DNA of 64,000 nt from Cyclobacteriaceae bacterium (lineage in GTDB: Bacteria > Bacteroidota > Bacteroidia > Cytophagales > Cyclobacteriaceae). Where the stretch lies: positions 124,001-188,000 of the forward strand of contig CATQIH010000020.1 in NCBI GenBank assembly GCA_958296015.1. Reading direction: 5' to 3'. The translations under genes were made by a program, and so were the position numbers. The notes under the pieces were generated by a model that saw only the letters and a list, made by a program, of their open reading frames with translations, did not search any database and was not told the DNA's origin. This document shows positions 18,938 through 30,002 of this stretch, in pieces (the first letter of the stretch is position 1; each line of letters starts with the position of its first letter).

Positions 18938-19077
18938 CAGTTCTTGCTTTGCCTTATAAATATAAGCAAATCGCAAATATCCACATTTAGATATTTAGCA
19001 ATCTTGCTGTATATCAAATTGTATGCAAACAAAAAAAGCACTTACGAATTCTACTTCATAAGTGCCTAATAATCAAG

Positions 19078-19151
19078 CTCCTCCTGTTGGACTCGAACCA
19101 ACGACCTACTGATTAACAGTCAGCCGCTCTAACCAGCTGAGCTAAGGAGGA
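19078..19151 (-). tRNA. tRNA-Asn (GTT)
   Basis: TCCTCCTTAGCTCAGCTGGTTAGAGCGGCTGACTGTTAATCAGTAGGTCGTTGGTTCGAGTCCAACAGGAGGAG folds as cloverleaf. Confidence 0.97.
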
Positions 19152-19421
19152 GTGTTTGTCAATTGGAGTGCAATTCTAGCGGTTCCAGGTCATTTATGCA
19201 AACCATTCTCAAATATTTTTTTCTCACACGGCTGGTGTATCTGGCAAGCTATTGCTTCGTAAATTCACCAATGCATTTCATAAAATATTTCTAATTCATA
19301 TTTCAGCGAACCTTTTCTCAATATACTTTAGTTTAGCTATATTATAGGGCGCATCATGTGTGAATACTTCACATATACCATTTTCTGATGAATTTCCTTT
19401 TTGAATAGACAAATATCTTAT

Positions 19422-20897
19422 ATGAATAACAAGCAATTTTTTGCTGGAATGTTACTGGCTGCCCTGCTGGGCGGTGCAGTTGCCGTAGTTTTGATGCAAT
19501 GGATGAAAGATGATACGCCAGCGTATGCCACGTTTGGTGAGCAGCAACAGCAGGTACAGCTTTCCAAATACCTTGCAGATACCAACTTCATCGTGCCCCA
19601 GGGTATCAACTTTGTATACGCCGCAGAACGGGTTAGAGGAGGCGTTGTTTTTATCCGCTCCTTTTACAGTGGGAACAGCAGCAATACAGAACTGTCCAAT
19701 CCCTTTGAAGGTATGCATGATTTTTTTGGCGATCCCGGCAAGCAAAACAGAGGACCTTCCCGCTCATCCGGTTCTGGCGTGATTATTTCCGGCGATGGAT
19801 ATATTGCTACCAACAACCACGTCATCGAGAACGCAGAAAAGATAGAAGTGACGCTGGATGATAATCGTCTCTATGAGGCCGAAGTAGTGGGCACAGACCC
19901 TACCACAGACCTTGCCCTGCTCAAAATCAAAGCGAAAAATCTGCCATTTGTAGCTTTTGGCAACTCCGATGCTATCCACGTGGGCGAGTGGGTGCTGGCT
20001 ATCGGCAATCCGTTTGGCACGCTCACTTCCACGGTCACCGCCGGTATTATCAGTGCCAAGGCAAGAAACATCAATATTTTGCGTGATCAGGATAGAAGGC
20101 AAATAGAGTCGTTCATCCAGACAGATGCGGCTGTCAACCAGGGTAACAGCGGTGGTGCACTAGTCAACCTAAAGGGCGAACTGGTTGGTATCAATACGGC
20201 TATTGCCACGCCTACTGGCTCTTATGCCGGCTATTCGTTTGCTGTGCCTGTATCGCTGGTGCAAAAAGTGATGGATGATCTGCTCCAGTACGGTACAGTG
20301 CAACGCGCACTGTTAGGCGTTTCTATACAAAATATGGATGCTATGCTGGCACGCAACAAAGGGGTAGATCTGGTAACGGGCGTTTACGTAGATGATGTTC
20401 AAAAAAACAGTGCCTCACAACAGGCGGGCATCAAGCCGGGTGATATCATCCTAAAAATAGATGATAAAAAAGTGAACCATGTACCAGAACTTCAGGAACT
20501 CATTGCCAGAAACCGGCCCGGCGACAAAGTGCAGGTAACCTACTGGCGAGATGGAGAAACCTACAATACCACGGCAGTCTTGCAAAGTATAGAAGGACTT
20601 ACAGAATTTATCTCCAAGCGTCCGGAAGTAGAGATCGAGGGGGCAGTCTTTGTGGCTCCTTCCTCAGCCACTTTGGAACAGCTGAGTATATCAAGCGGTG
20701 CCCAGGTGACGGATATAGGTCCGGGTAAATGGGCGGATGCAGGTCTGGAGAAAGGTTTTATTGTTACATCGATTGATAAAGAAGCTATACAAAGCGTTGA
20801 ACAACTCAAAAACGTGATGGAAAATAAAAAGGGCGGCATTCTGATTGAAGGTATAACATCTGAGGGAAAAAGGGTATTTTATGGGTACGGGTGGTAA
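19422..20897 (+). CDS. Deg/HtrA family serine protease with two PDZ-like regions
   Basis: SGVIISGDGYIATNNHVIENA, TDLALLKI, QTDAAVNQGNSGGALVNLKGELVGINTAIATPTGSYAGYSFAVP. Confidence 0.95.
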   Translation: MNNKQFFAGMLLAALLGGAVAVVLMQWMKDDTPAYATFGEQQQQVQLSKYLADTNFIVPQGINFVYAAERVRGGVVFIRSFYSGNSSNTELSNPFEGMHDFFGDPGKQNRGPSRSSGSGVIISGDGYIATNNHVIENAEKIEVTLDDNRLYEAEVVGTDPTTDLALLKIKAKNLPFVAFGNSDAIHVGEWVLAIGNPFGTLTSTVTAGIISAKARNINILRDQDRRQIESFIQTDAAVNQGNSGGALVNLKGELVGINTAIATPTGSYAGYSFAVPVSLVQKVMDDLLQYGTVQRALLGVSIQNMDAMLARNKGVDLVTGVYVDDVQKNSASQQAGIKPGDIILKIDDKKVNHVPELQELIARNRPGDKVQVTYWRDGETYNTTAVLQSIEGLTEFISKRPEVEIEGAVFVAPSSATLEQLSISSGAQVTDIGPGKWADAGLEKGFIVTSIDKEAIQSVEQLKNVMENKKGGILIEGITSEGKRVFYGYGW

Positions 20898-21225
20898 TAT
20901 TCTAACTTACCCAGACTTCTATTACTTGTAGCTATTCGACTGAATATGGATGCGTTACAGGTACTTTTTGTTCAGGATAACCAACAAATACTCGTAGTAT
21001 CCCAGAAAAAACACTTAATATTACTGTTATTTATTTGATAGTTGCTAAAGTAAGCGAGTAAGTATATAAAGAAAATACAGATTTTTTTTCTGCAAAATCA
21101 TTTAAATTGCACCATATAACCTCAAAAGATATATCAGCGATAAATTTTCGCTTTTTTATTGAAAACCCTCTTTTTGGTGCAGATTTTGTAATAATTGTGT
21201 AAAAAAATTAAAGCCTCTTTTAAGT

Positions 21226-21639
21226 ATGTCAGATTCCCTTAAACACCGTGCAGTCATGTTGATTGATGACAATGAAATTGACAACCTCATCAACCAAAAA
21301 ATGATAGAAGCCGCCAATATATGTAACCACATATACACGCACTCCGGAGCAAAAAGTGCCATTGAGTTTCTCAAAAACATTGAAAAACTTGGTGAAGTAG
21401 GTCACTCTGTTCTGCCTGAAATTATTTTTCTGGACATCGATATGCCCCTGATGGACGGTTTTCAGTTTCTGGATGAGTTTGATAAATTGTCTGAGAATAC
21501 CAAAAAATACTGTCGTATCATCATGCTCACTTCTTCCATCAACCCACAGGATGTAAACAAGTCGCACAAATACAGCAGCGTAAAGCAATACATCAACAAG
21601 CCACTGACTCAAAAGAACCTGGAAAAGTTAGCCGTTTAA
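21226..21639 (+). CDS. Single-domain response regulator (CheY-like)
   Basis: VMLIDDNEIDNLINQKMIE, PEIIFLDIDMPLMDGFQFLDEF, IMLTSS, KQYINKPLT. Confidence 0.93.
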   Translation: MSDSLKHRAVMLIDDNEIDNLINQKMIEAANICNHIYTHSGAKSAIEFLKNIEKLGEVGHSVLPEIIFLDIDMPLMDGFQFLDEFDKLSENTKKYCRIIMLTSSINPQDVNKSHKYSSVKQYINKPLTQKNLEKLAV

Positions 21640-21661
21640 TTTTTACAGAAACTTAAATCAA

Positions 21662-21691
21662 AACCATGATAGTCTACTATCGTGGTTTTTT
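21662..21691 (+). terminator. Rho-independent terminator
   Basis: aaccatgatag tct actatcgtggttttttt. Confidence 0.8.
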
Positions 21692-21930
21692 TGTGTTTAC
21701 GGGTATGCCAGAGGCGTTCCACTATTGTTCTCTACCCGCTAAGGTGACCTGCGAGACCGTTCTTTGGCGGCACAGACCACGAAGCCACGCGGCAAATAAT
21801 AAACAATGGTATACACTTTAGACAGTAGCACGGGATGGAAAACATGAGTAGAGTGCTTCCACAATGAATTAGATCAGTATTGTTATAGCATTACCTCCTG
21901 AATTGATAAAATGAAACAATTTATTAGAGC

Positions 21931-21965
21931 AAAAAAAAAGACCGGAAATCGTTCCAGTCTTTTCT
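21931..21965. terminator. Terminator hairpin at 3' end of 21985..23424
   Basis: aaaaaaaaagaccggaaatcgttccagtcttttct. Confidence 0.65.
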
Positions 21966-21984
21966 ATTGAATTAACATCATTTG

Positions 21985-23424
21985 CTAACAGAGCTTGTTG
22001 ACAAAGCCATCGTCCATCTTAATCAACATGGTCGGAGAGAAATTCTCCATTTTGAACCGGTTAAACCTTTCGGTCAATGCCTGTATCTTATTGTATTTAT
22101 CGCGCTTCACATCTGAGACTGATATTTTCAGTATTTTGCTGAACACTACGATAGATTCACAATTTTCTTTGCCTAGCAATCTCACCTGTCGCTGAATACT
22201 GTTAGACAACTGGTTGAACAAATCGTAATCGTTCATTAAACAGTATTGAAGTGCCAGCACTGCTTTTACCTCGAGCTGTGCATAAGGATACTTCTTCAGG
22301 CTTGTCTCGTTCAGCAGGTTATTGATCCAGCGCGCCGCTTCGTTGTATTTGCCAGCATAATAGCAGGATAGCGAACGATAAACCACGTACGTTACATATT
22401 TTGGCGTATCATCCATATCGCACTCAAAGTCATGGAAAAGCATCTCGTTTTCTTCGTAGAGCGTGTTTTCATTGTCCAGACGGTGAGCGCGCTCAATCTT
22501 GCTGATCAGAAACTGAGCAGGAGATGTGTGGAAGCTATAATTAGTGAGCAACGTAGATGCTGCATCGTTTACTCCTTCATAAAAGTCTTCCGCTTTTCTG
22601 TATACCTTATAATGGTTGTAGTATTCCAGTCTGAGTAATTCGTATACCAGTTGCAGGTGGTGATAGATAGAATCCAGATAGTAGGAGTTAAGTATCTCCT
22701 GCATTTTATCCAGAATGTCTTCAATCGGCTCCATGTTGGCATCGTTGATGGCTTCTTCTATCACAAACAATCTGTGGAAAATGTTGAGGCAACTCTGGTA
22801 GATGTATAGCCGGTGAGACTCATACAGGTTACAGAGATTGTTCATCTCATCAGCCAGCAGGGTTAACTCAAGTTTGTGGATGTCTTCTCGTGACAAAGCA
22901 TATTCACCATATTTTTTATAGTATTGAGACAGCAGTTCTTCAGCTTTGTCTACCGCCAACATATAGGCTACATGTTTGTTGTAAAGCTGCGAGTAACTGA
23001 AGTGATCGGGCGTGTTGATATGAAGTTTCCTTAGTGTCTTATAGATGATCGTAAGTTCACTGGGAAGGTCATAGTCAAGCAGTTCTTTCTCAATCTTCTT
23101 GAGCGTAGCAATAGCAATGGCTTTCTTTTTGGTAAAGATCACCTCGTTGATGTTTGCCACCTTCTTGATCAGATCGGTACGAGGGTTTTCCATCTGTTGC
23201 AACAGATATTCCTCGATCTTCTGGTTGAGACGAGAGCGAAGAGTATAGTAAGCATTTGTGTTTACCCCCAACTCGTCCATGATCTTGTTATCTGATAAAG
23301 ATCGTTCGCGCATCGCTTTCAGCAAATGTGCAGACTTTTCTGCACTGTTCTCCATTAGAGAATCATGGATTGATTGATAGTCAGTATCAGACAACTGCTT
23401 AATAATGTTTTTTAACTTCGCCAT
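21985..23424 (-). CDS. Conserved-looking hypothetical helical-repeat protein (479 aa)
   Basis: Long single ORF, tyrosine-rich helical repeats (TPR-like), HTH-like N-terminus (DNKIMDELGVNTNAYYTLRSRLNQKIEEYL). Confidence 0.7.
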   Translation of the reverse strand: MAKLKNIIKQLSDTDYQSIHDSLMENSAEKSAHLLKAMRERSLSDNKIMDELGVNTNAYYTLRSRLNQKIEEYLLQQMENPRTDLIKKVANINEVIFTKKKAIAIATLKKIEKELLDYDLPSELTIIYKTLRKLHINTPDHFSYSQLYNKHVAYMLAVDKAEELLSQYYKKYGEYALSREDIHKLELTLLADEMNNLCNLYESHRLYIYQSCLNIFHRLFVIEEAINDANMEPIEDILDKMQEILNSYYLDSIYHHLQLVYELLRLEYYNHYKVYRKAEDFYEGVNDAASTLLTNYSFHTSPAQFLISKIERAHRLDNENTLYEENEMLFHDFECDMDDTPKYVTYVVYRSLSCYYAGKYNEAARWINNLLNETSLKKYPYAQLEVKAVLALQYCLMNDYDLFNQLSNSIQRQVRLLGKENCESIVVFSKILKISVSDVKRDKYNKIQALTERFNRFKMENFSPTMLIKMDDGFVNKLC

Positions 23425-23922
23425 TTGAGTTTTTTTAAAATTGTAGCCTTTGGTTTTTTAAATTTGTTGAAACAATAATAATAAAAAATTGCTGTTTCTG
23501 ACAATATGCATGGTTTCTACATGAAATGAACACGATGGATGGGAAGTAATAATTTACGGGTACTTACGCTAAAACTTTTGAAAGAAAATAAACAGCACGG
23601 CACAACCTATCATTATATAAACTTACGATTTACCTTTTCGTATAATTAGTCTTTAATTCAGCCATTCTGCTATAAATATACACTATGTAATATTATGTGG
23701 AGAGAATTATAAAAATTCAGGTTATTTATTTGCCTTTTTCGTAGGTAAAGCGTCTTTTTTTAGATAAATAAAAAAGTCATTTTTTGACCCGGAAGAATGT
23801 TTGTATATTTTACCGGACAGAAATACCCGTAAAAAACACAACATAATATTCACAACCTCTCTGTATCTTTTCCTGAAAACGGCAACAATCCTATAACTTA
23901 GCGGCTCAAAAAGACATACGTT

Positions 23923-24606
23923 ATGCCGTTAAGAGTAATAGCCTTTGATGCAGATGACACCCTTTGGGTGAACGAACCTTATTTTCGCGATACAGAAAAA
24001 GCTTTGTACGCCCTGATGCAAGATCACTTTCCGGAAGATGTTGTCAATGAAATCCTTTTTAAGGTAGAAATAGACAATCTACCGCTTTATGGCTACGGCA
24101 TCAAAGGCTTTATGCTGTCGATGATAGAAGCGGTTATACAGCTATCCGGCCAGGCACTTCCTATTACTTTTATTGAACAGATTCTGCTTTTGGGAAAAAA
24201 CATGCTGGACAAGCCGGTGGAGTTGCTGGATGATGTAGAAGAGATACTAGCAGCATTGCAAGGCAGATACCGACTTATTCTGGCTACCAAAGGTGATCTG
24301 CTCGACCAGCAACGTAAACTGATGAAATCAGGACTTGGCAAATACTTTCACCATATTGAAGTGATGATCGACAAACGTGAGAGCGATTACCAGAGCCTCA
24401 TGACTCGCCTGGATATTGAGCCTAGCGAGTTTATGATGGTAGGCAATTCCCTGAAGTCTGATATTGTGCCTGTACTGGCACTGGGCGGACATGCCGTGCA
24501 CGTGCCCTTCCATACTACCTGGCTGCACGAACGTATGGAAGATATACCAAAGCACGGAAAATTTAGAGAACTTCACCGGCTGAAAGGGCTTTTACATATG
24601 CTATAA
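23923..24606 (+). CDS. HAD family hydrolase
   Basis: IAFDADDTLWVNEPYF, LILATKGD, FMMVGNSLKSDIVPVLALGGHAVHVP. Confidence 0.92.
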   Translation: MPLRVIAFDADDTLWVNEPYFRDTEKALYALMQDHFPEDVVNEILFKVEIDNLPLYGYGIKGFMLSMIEAVIQLSGQALPITFIEQILLLGKNMLDKPVELLDDVEEILAALQGRYRLILATKGDLLDQQRKLMKSGLGKYFHHIEVMIDKRESDYQSLMTRLDIEPSEFMMVGNSLKSDIVPVLALGGHAVHVPFHTTWLHERMEDIPKHGKFRELHRLKGLLHML

Positions 24607-24739
24607 CTTGCGCCCTGCCAGTATTATAGATGATCTAACCCCAGATATTACACCTGTGTGGTTTATGGCGTGTTGCGTTCTGTATTCTCTGATAATACAC
24701 CTTATTTTAGGCATTGTGTATTTATCTATTTGCTAGGAA

Positions 24740-25897
24740 ATGATTAATAATAAATGCTGGCTTATTTTCTGGTGCGTCATACTTTCGTTGCCTGCGTTGT
24801 CGCAGGTGAGTATGGTTGAAAAAGCCTATAACCACCTGAAAGCCAACGAACTTGAAAAAAGTTTGGAAGCTATTGAACGTGCCGCTAGTCATGAGACTAC
24901 TCGTAAAGACCCTAAAACATGGTACCTGAAGGCTTATGTGCTGAAAGAGCTGTTCCGTGCGCATCTGGACTCGCCGACTTATCGTGAGCAAGCACTACAA
25001 GCCCTTAGCCAATGTAAACAATTGGATAATAAGCAAACATTTACAGAAGACTGTGATGCCATTGCGTCCTTTATATACATTAGCTATATGAATGATGCTA
25101 TACAATACCTAAATGCTGCAAAGTATACAGAGGCTATTGCTCTTCTTCAAACACTTGCTAAAGATAGCACAGATACCTATTATACAGAAGCACTCTATTA
25201 CAATGCTTATGCTCACCTGATGTCAGGCAAAGCGGCACAGGCTTATCCTATGTTTGAGAAGGCATTACAAATGGGCTACCAAGACCCGCTGGCTTACGAA
25301 CAGGTAGCCAAATTCTATATGGAACAAGGAAATACAGCACGAGCCGATGCTATACTTCAGCAGGGCAACAGTGCTTTTCCTTCAAACGAGCAGCTACAGA
25401 TCGCCATGTTAAATTATCATATGGCAACACGTCAATACCATAAGGCAGAAACATTGGTAGAAAACTATCTCTCAACGCATACAGCCGATGTGGAGGTGAT
25501 GCTGGTAGCAGGTACTATCTATGAGAAGCTTTTCCAACAAGATACTGCACGGGCAGAAAAATATTTTCTCAAAAGAAAAAGCACGTATCTGAACATACTC
25601 AAGATTGCTCCAGATAACGCAGTTGCCAATTACAACCTGGGTATTACACTTTACAATCAGGCGGTAAGTATCATCAATACTACAGATGTCTACAGCATGG
25701 ATATCGTAGCGTTCGATCATGTGCTAGGCAGTTGTACTGCGCTTTTCAAAGAGGCTTTGCCCTATCTTCAGAAAGCTTATAAGCTTGCCCCTGACAATTT
25801 AAATACGCTGAAAGCACTGGAAGGTATTTACTACAACCTCAATGACCAGGAGCAGATTGTGTGGGTTAAAGATAAAATCAAAACATTAGAACAATAA
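24740..25897 (+). CDS. Tetratricopeptide repeat protein, secreted
   Basis: Signal peptide followed by repeated TPR-like helices (YYNAYAHLMSGKAAQAYPMFEKALQMGYQDPLAYEQVAKFYMEQGNTARADAIL). Confidence 0.85.
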   Translation: MINNKCWLIFWCVILSLPALSQVSMVEKAYNHLKANELEKSLEAIERAASHETTRKDPKTWYLKAYVLKELFRAHLDSPTYREQALQALSQCKQLDNKQTFTEDCDAIASFIYISYMNDAIQYLNAAKYTEAIALLQTLAKDSTDTYYTEALYYNAYAHLMSGKAAQAYPMFEKALQMGYQDPLAYEQVAKFYMEQGNTARADAILQQGNSAFPSNEQLQIAMLNYHMATRQYHKAETLVENYLSTHTADVEVMLVAGTIYEKLFQQDTARAEKYFLKRKSTYLNILKIAPDNAVANYNLGITLYNQAVSIINTTDVYSMDIVAFDHVLGSCTALFKEALPYLQKAYKLAPDNLNTLKALEGIYYNLNDQEQIVWVKDKIKTLEQ

Positions 25898-25921
25898 TAA
25901 TAGCGTTTAGCTAAACATCAT

Positions 25922-26476
25922 ATGCAAAAGATTTATTTATTCTGTGTTATCTTTTCCACAGCCATGTTCATTAGCTGTGGAACCGTCTTCTCTCAGGCAC
26001 TTCCGGCTGCCAATGAGAAAGTGCTTCCAAAGATTTATAGCGTCTATATTTACCATCTCACCAAGTATTTCTTATGGCCGCCTCAAAACCTTAACCAAGG
26101 CAATTTCATCATAGGCATTATAGGCAATGGCGAGATAAAAATTGACCAGGAACTACAGGCTATGGCCGAAACAAAGAAAGCAAACGGTCAGCAAATTGTG
26201 ATCAGGTATTTTAGCACCCCTGCTGAAATCACCTCTGACTGCCATATCATCTACATATCGTACGAAAATAGTAACTACCTCAGCGATGTGCTGATAAAAA
26301 CGCAGAAGACACCTGTGCTTGTTGTTACGGCCAAAGAAGGTCTGGGAAAGGTAGGAAGTCCTGTAAATTTTGTGACGGTTGATGGCAAAACTTCCTTTGA
26401 GTTGAATACTGATGCTATTGAAAAGCGGTCGCTGAAGTTTGCTCAGCAGCTCAAAGCCATTGCCACACTGATATAA
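25922..26476 (+). CDS. YfiR family protein
   Basis: KIYSVYIYHLTKYFLWPPQ...FIIGIIGNGEI...CHIIYIS...PVLVVTAKEGLGKVGSPVNFVTVDGKTSFELN. Confidence 0.85.
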   Translation: MQKIYLFCVIFSTAMFISCGTVFSQALPAANEKVLPKIYSVYIYHLTKYFLWPPQNLNQGNFIIGIIGNGEIKIDQELQAMAETKKANGQQIVIRYFSTPAEITSDCHIIYISYENSNYLSDVLIKTQKTPVLVVTAKEGLGKVGSPVNFVTVDGKTSFELNTDAIEKRSLKFAQQLKAIATLI

Positions 26477-26537
26477 TCCAGAGTAGAATTTTACGAAAAT
26501 GATTCATATGTTCCAAAGCCGGACATGAAACTCTTTG

Positions 26538-29500
26538 TTATGAAGTTTGGCTTTTTACGGTGTCTATAACCTCTACTATGTTCTCTTCGGACATATTTCT
26601 ACTCAAACTACCTGTTGGCACTCTAAGTTCAAACAAGCTTTCGTTGTGTGCTGTATGCTGGTAATTGATAGTACCATTTAGTCTATGTACGGCAATTTTT
26701 GCCAGGTACAACCCAAGCCCGATACCGCTACGATCATTGTCTCCACGGAAGAACATGGAGAACACTTTGCCTCTGACATTTACCGGAATACCCTGCCCGT
26801 TGTCTGTAATTTGTATGCCAACCTCACCGGTATACTGATAGATGTTGATCCGGATAAAAGAATCTTCTACCATACGGCTGTACTTTGCAGCATTCTCCAG
26901 CAAGTTGGTCAATATAGTTCTTAATAAAGTATCATCACTTCTGAGGAGGCCACAAAAGCTCTCATCGTAGTTCACCTGTACATTGCCTAGCTTATATTGC
27001 TTTTCAAACTGGGCAATCAGGCTATGGATCAACTCCAGAACGTCTATATCAGTGGAAGATGGTTCATGGTTTCGAATGTTATAAATACTAAGTACTCTGA
27101 GCAAAGTATTTTTTGCATAGCCAATATTTTCACTCAAACGATCAATATATTCTATTCCTGCTTTGTCTTTCATCTCCATAGATGCCACATAGCATAGCCC
27201 CTGAATCCGGGAAATAGGGCCAATAATATCGTGATAAGAACGGTACACAAAGGTATCAAGTTCTTCGTTGGCTTTCTGTAATTGTATGTTGGCCGTAATC
27301 AATTCTTTGGTACGTTGTTCTACCCTGTCTTCCAGTTCCTCATTTACAGTTTGCAGTTCCATATTTTGCGCTTCTATGATAGACTGTATTTCTACCAGCC
27401 GCTTGTTCTGCACTTCAATATTTTCTTTTTGCGTGTTGATTTCCTCATTTTTGTCTATCAACTCAACTGTTCGGTTTTCTACCAATCTCTCCAGTTCTTC
27501 ATTGCGCTCTCTGATGGTTGTAATCTTATTATAATAATACAGAAAACCCAGCGTGAGCGTCAGTATGATAACGCCTGCCCTGAACCACCAGGTATTATAC
27601 CATGCGGGATGGATCACAATGGTAACAGGATGGACGATTTCATACCAAGCACCATTCTTCTCCCGAGCTTTTATCCTAAAAATATAGGTGCCCGCATCCA
27701 GGTTAGTATATGAGGCAATACGCCTTTGATCTACATATTTCCAGTCGTAATCCAGGTTTTCCATCATATAGGCATACTGGTTTTCCGAGGGGTCTTTGTA
27801 GTTGAGCAGTGCAAATTCAAACTCAAAAAAATTGTCATTATGTTTGAGTTCAATATGGTTCAATGCAAAGTTGGGCGTATCAAGCGTTAGTTTCTGGTTA
27901 AATAACAAAAAAGAAGTAATGTACACAGGTGGTTGGTATGAACGCTTTTGCAACAAAGCAGGGTTGATACGCGCAAACCCGCCCAGATATCCGAGAAAAA
28001 GCTCATGGTTGTTGCTCATAAAATAAGACCATTGTACAAACTCAGTGTTGTATAGCCCATCTTCAGTAGTGAATCTTTGTACGCTATAGTCTTTGGGGTC
28101 AATCCGATTTAGCCCTTTTGTAGTACTAACCCACACGTCGCCTCTATCATCAAGCTTCATTCCACATACGTTGTTGGAAGACAACTCTGTGTCTGTATTA
28201 ATAATTTTGCTGGTCTGATCCTTCAGGTTTATGATACAGATGCCTTTATCAAATGTACCTACCCATAGGTTGCCGTTTCTGTCCTTGAGTATATCTACAA
28301 TTTCGTTGCTCGATAGCAGGTTTTGTGTTTCTCCGGAATGCTGAAAAATTTGAATAGCACCGGAAGCAAGTTCCATGCTACTAATGCCTGAATATTTTGT
28401 TCCTATCCAGAGACTACCTCTATCTTCATAAATTGCCTTGATAGCATTTCCTGCCAGGCTTTTATCCGGTGCATATGGATTATGTTGATAGACAATAAAG
28501 CTTTCCGTAGCAGTATCAAACCTGCACAGTCCGCCGCCATCTGTGCCTACCCATAGGTTTTTTTGTTGGTCTACATAGAGCGTATTGATGGTATTGTTGC
28601 TCAAGCTCCCATTTTTATTCTGCTGTGTATATGTCTTCCATTCACCTATAACGGGATCAAACCTACACAATCCTTCATTCAGCGTTCCCACCCAGATATT
28701 ATGTGCTGAATCTTCTGTAATAGCAGTGATAAAGTTGCTGGAAATACCGTTCTCACTGAAAAGATCTTCTTCATAATGAGCTACTTTTTGAGTTGCCTGA
28801 TCAATCCTGTATAAGCCTTCGCCAAAAGTGCCAACCCATAGCTGCTGTTGTTTGTCTTCATAGATAGCAGTGACAGACTTGGCATCAAAGCTCGGTATAG
28901 ATTGACCGTTGCCAATATAATTATCAAACATAGCAGACTGCGCATTAGCAGTATATAAACCGTTGTCTTCGGTAGCTACCCACAACGTTCCTGTGTTGCT
29001 CAAATAGATATGGTTGATATAATCTGTATGAAGTGCCTGTTTGTTGGATTTATCTTTATTAAATATATGGAACCGTTCACTTTGCACATCCATATAGTTA
29101 AGCCCACCATCTTTAGTGGCTATCCAGAGGTTGCCTAGGTTATCCTTTGCCAGCGATAAAATATAATTGCTACTGACGCTATTGATGTGTAACTGGTGTG
29201 TATACGTTTTAAAGCTTTTTGTTTTGACATCCAGCTTCACCAGACCTTTGCCATAAGTGCCAATCCAGAGATTGCCAGCCTCATCGCTGGAAAGTGCATA
29301 CAGATCATTGGTAGGTAGCCCTTGTATATTGCCGGTTTGATGCTGATATCGGTGGAAAGTATTGGTTTCAGGATCAAAGTGATTAAGCCCGCCACCAAAA
29401 GTAGCTATCCATAAATCTCCACTTTTACCTTCTGTTATATCAAATACAGCATCGCTGCTTAGGCTTTGTGGTTGGTTAGGCTCGTTTTTATAGACTGTAA

Positions 29501-30002
29501 AATTCTTTTCTTTTTCATTAAAGCGGCATAGTCCACCTCCATAGGTGCCAATCCAAAGCCAACCACGGCTATCTTCATAAATAGCATAGATATTATCCGA
29601 ACCTATACTATTTAGGTCGTCAGGATGATGCCGGAAGGTTTCAAAAGTCTGCGTATACCTGTCGTATCTGTTAAGTCCTCCGTCATAAGTACCAATCCAG
29701 ATGTAGCCTTTACTATCCTCATACAATGCCTGTATGTACTGGCTGCTTAATCCGGTGCCTGTACTGTCATCTTTATGATACTGATAAGTGGTAAAGTCAT
29801 AACCATCGTACAGGTTTAGTCCACTACGTGTTCCTATCCAGATAAAGCCTTTGCTATCTTGTAGGGTACAGTATACCTTGTCGTTTACAAGGCCAGCTTC
29901 CGTGTTGATATTTCTAAATTTAACGTCTTTTACCTGTGCGCTCGCTGATACAACTAGCCACAGCATACTGCCAATCAATAAGGTAAAAGACTTGAAACTC
30001 AT
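26538..30002 (-). CDS. Two-component regulator propeller-domain sensor histidine kinase
   Basis: Repeated YEDSKGYIWIGTYDGGLNRYD blades, Y_Y_Y-like domain, coiled coil, kinase with LLENAAKYS, ITDNGQGIP, GIGLGLYLAK. Confidence 0.95.
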   Translation of the reverse strand: MSFKSFTLLIGSMLWLVVSASAQVKDVKFRNINTEAGLVNDKVYCTLQDSKGFIWIGTRSGLNLYDGYDFTTYQYHKDDSTGTGLSSQYIQALYEDSKGYIWIGTYDGGLNRYDRYTQTFETFRHHPDDLNSIGSDNIYAIYEDSRGWLWIGTYGGGLCRFNEKEKNFTVYKNEPNQPQSLSSDAVFDITEGKSGDLWIATFGGGLNHFDPETNTFHRYQHQTGNIQGLPTNDLYALSSDEAGNLWIGTYGKGLVKLDVKTKSFKTYTHQLHINSVSSNYILSLAKDNLGNLWIATKDGGLNYMDVQSERFHIFNKDKSNKQALHTDYINHIYLSNTGTLWVATEDNGLYTANAQSAMFDNYIGNGQSIPSFDAKSVTAIYEDKQQQLWVGTFGEGLYRIDQATQKVAHYEEDLFSENGISSNFITAITEDSAHNIWVGTLNEGLCRFDPVIGEWKTYTQQNKNGSLSNNTINTLYVDQQKNLWVGTDGGGLCRFDTATESFIVYQHNPYAPDKSLAGNAIKAIYEDRGSLWIGTKYSGISSMELASGAIQIFQHSGETQNLLSSNEIVDILKDRNGNLWVGTFDKGICIINLKDQTSKIINTDTELSSNNVCGMKLDDRGDVWVSTTKGLNRIDPKDYSVQRFTTEDGLYNTEFVQWSYFMSNNHELFLGYLGGFARINPALLQKRSYQPPVYITSFLLFNQKLTLDTPNFALNHIELKHNDNFFEFEFALLNYKDPSENQYAYMMENLDYDWKYVDQRRIASYTNLDAGTYIFRIKAREKNGAWYEIVHPVTIVIHPAWYNTWWFRAGVIILTLTLGFLYYYNKITTIRERNEELERLVENRTVELIDKNEEINTQKENIEVQNKRLVEIQSIIEAQNMELQTVNEELEDRVEQRTKELITANIQLQKANEELDTFVYRSYHDIIGPISRIQGLCYVASMEMKDKAGIEYIDRLSENIGYAKNTLLRVLSIYNIRNHEPSSTDIDVLELIHSLIAQFEKQYKLGNVQVNYDESFCGLLRSDDTLLRTILTNLLENAAKYSRMVEDSFIRINIYQYTGEVGIQITDNGQGIPVNVRGKVFSMFFRGDNDRSGIGLGLYLAKIAVHRLNGTINYQHTAHNESLFELRVPTGSLSRNMSEENIVEVIDTVKSQTS

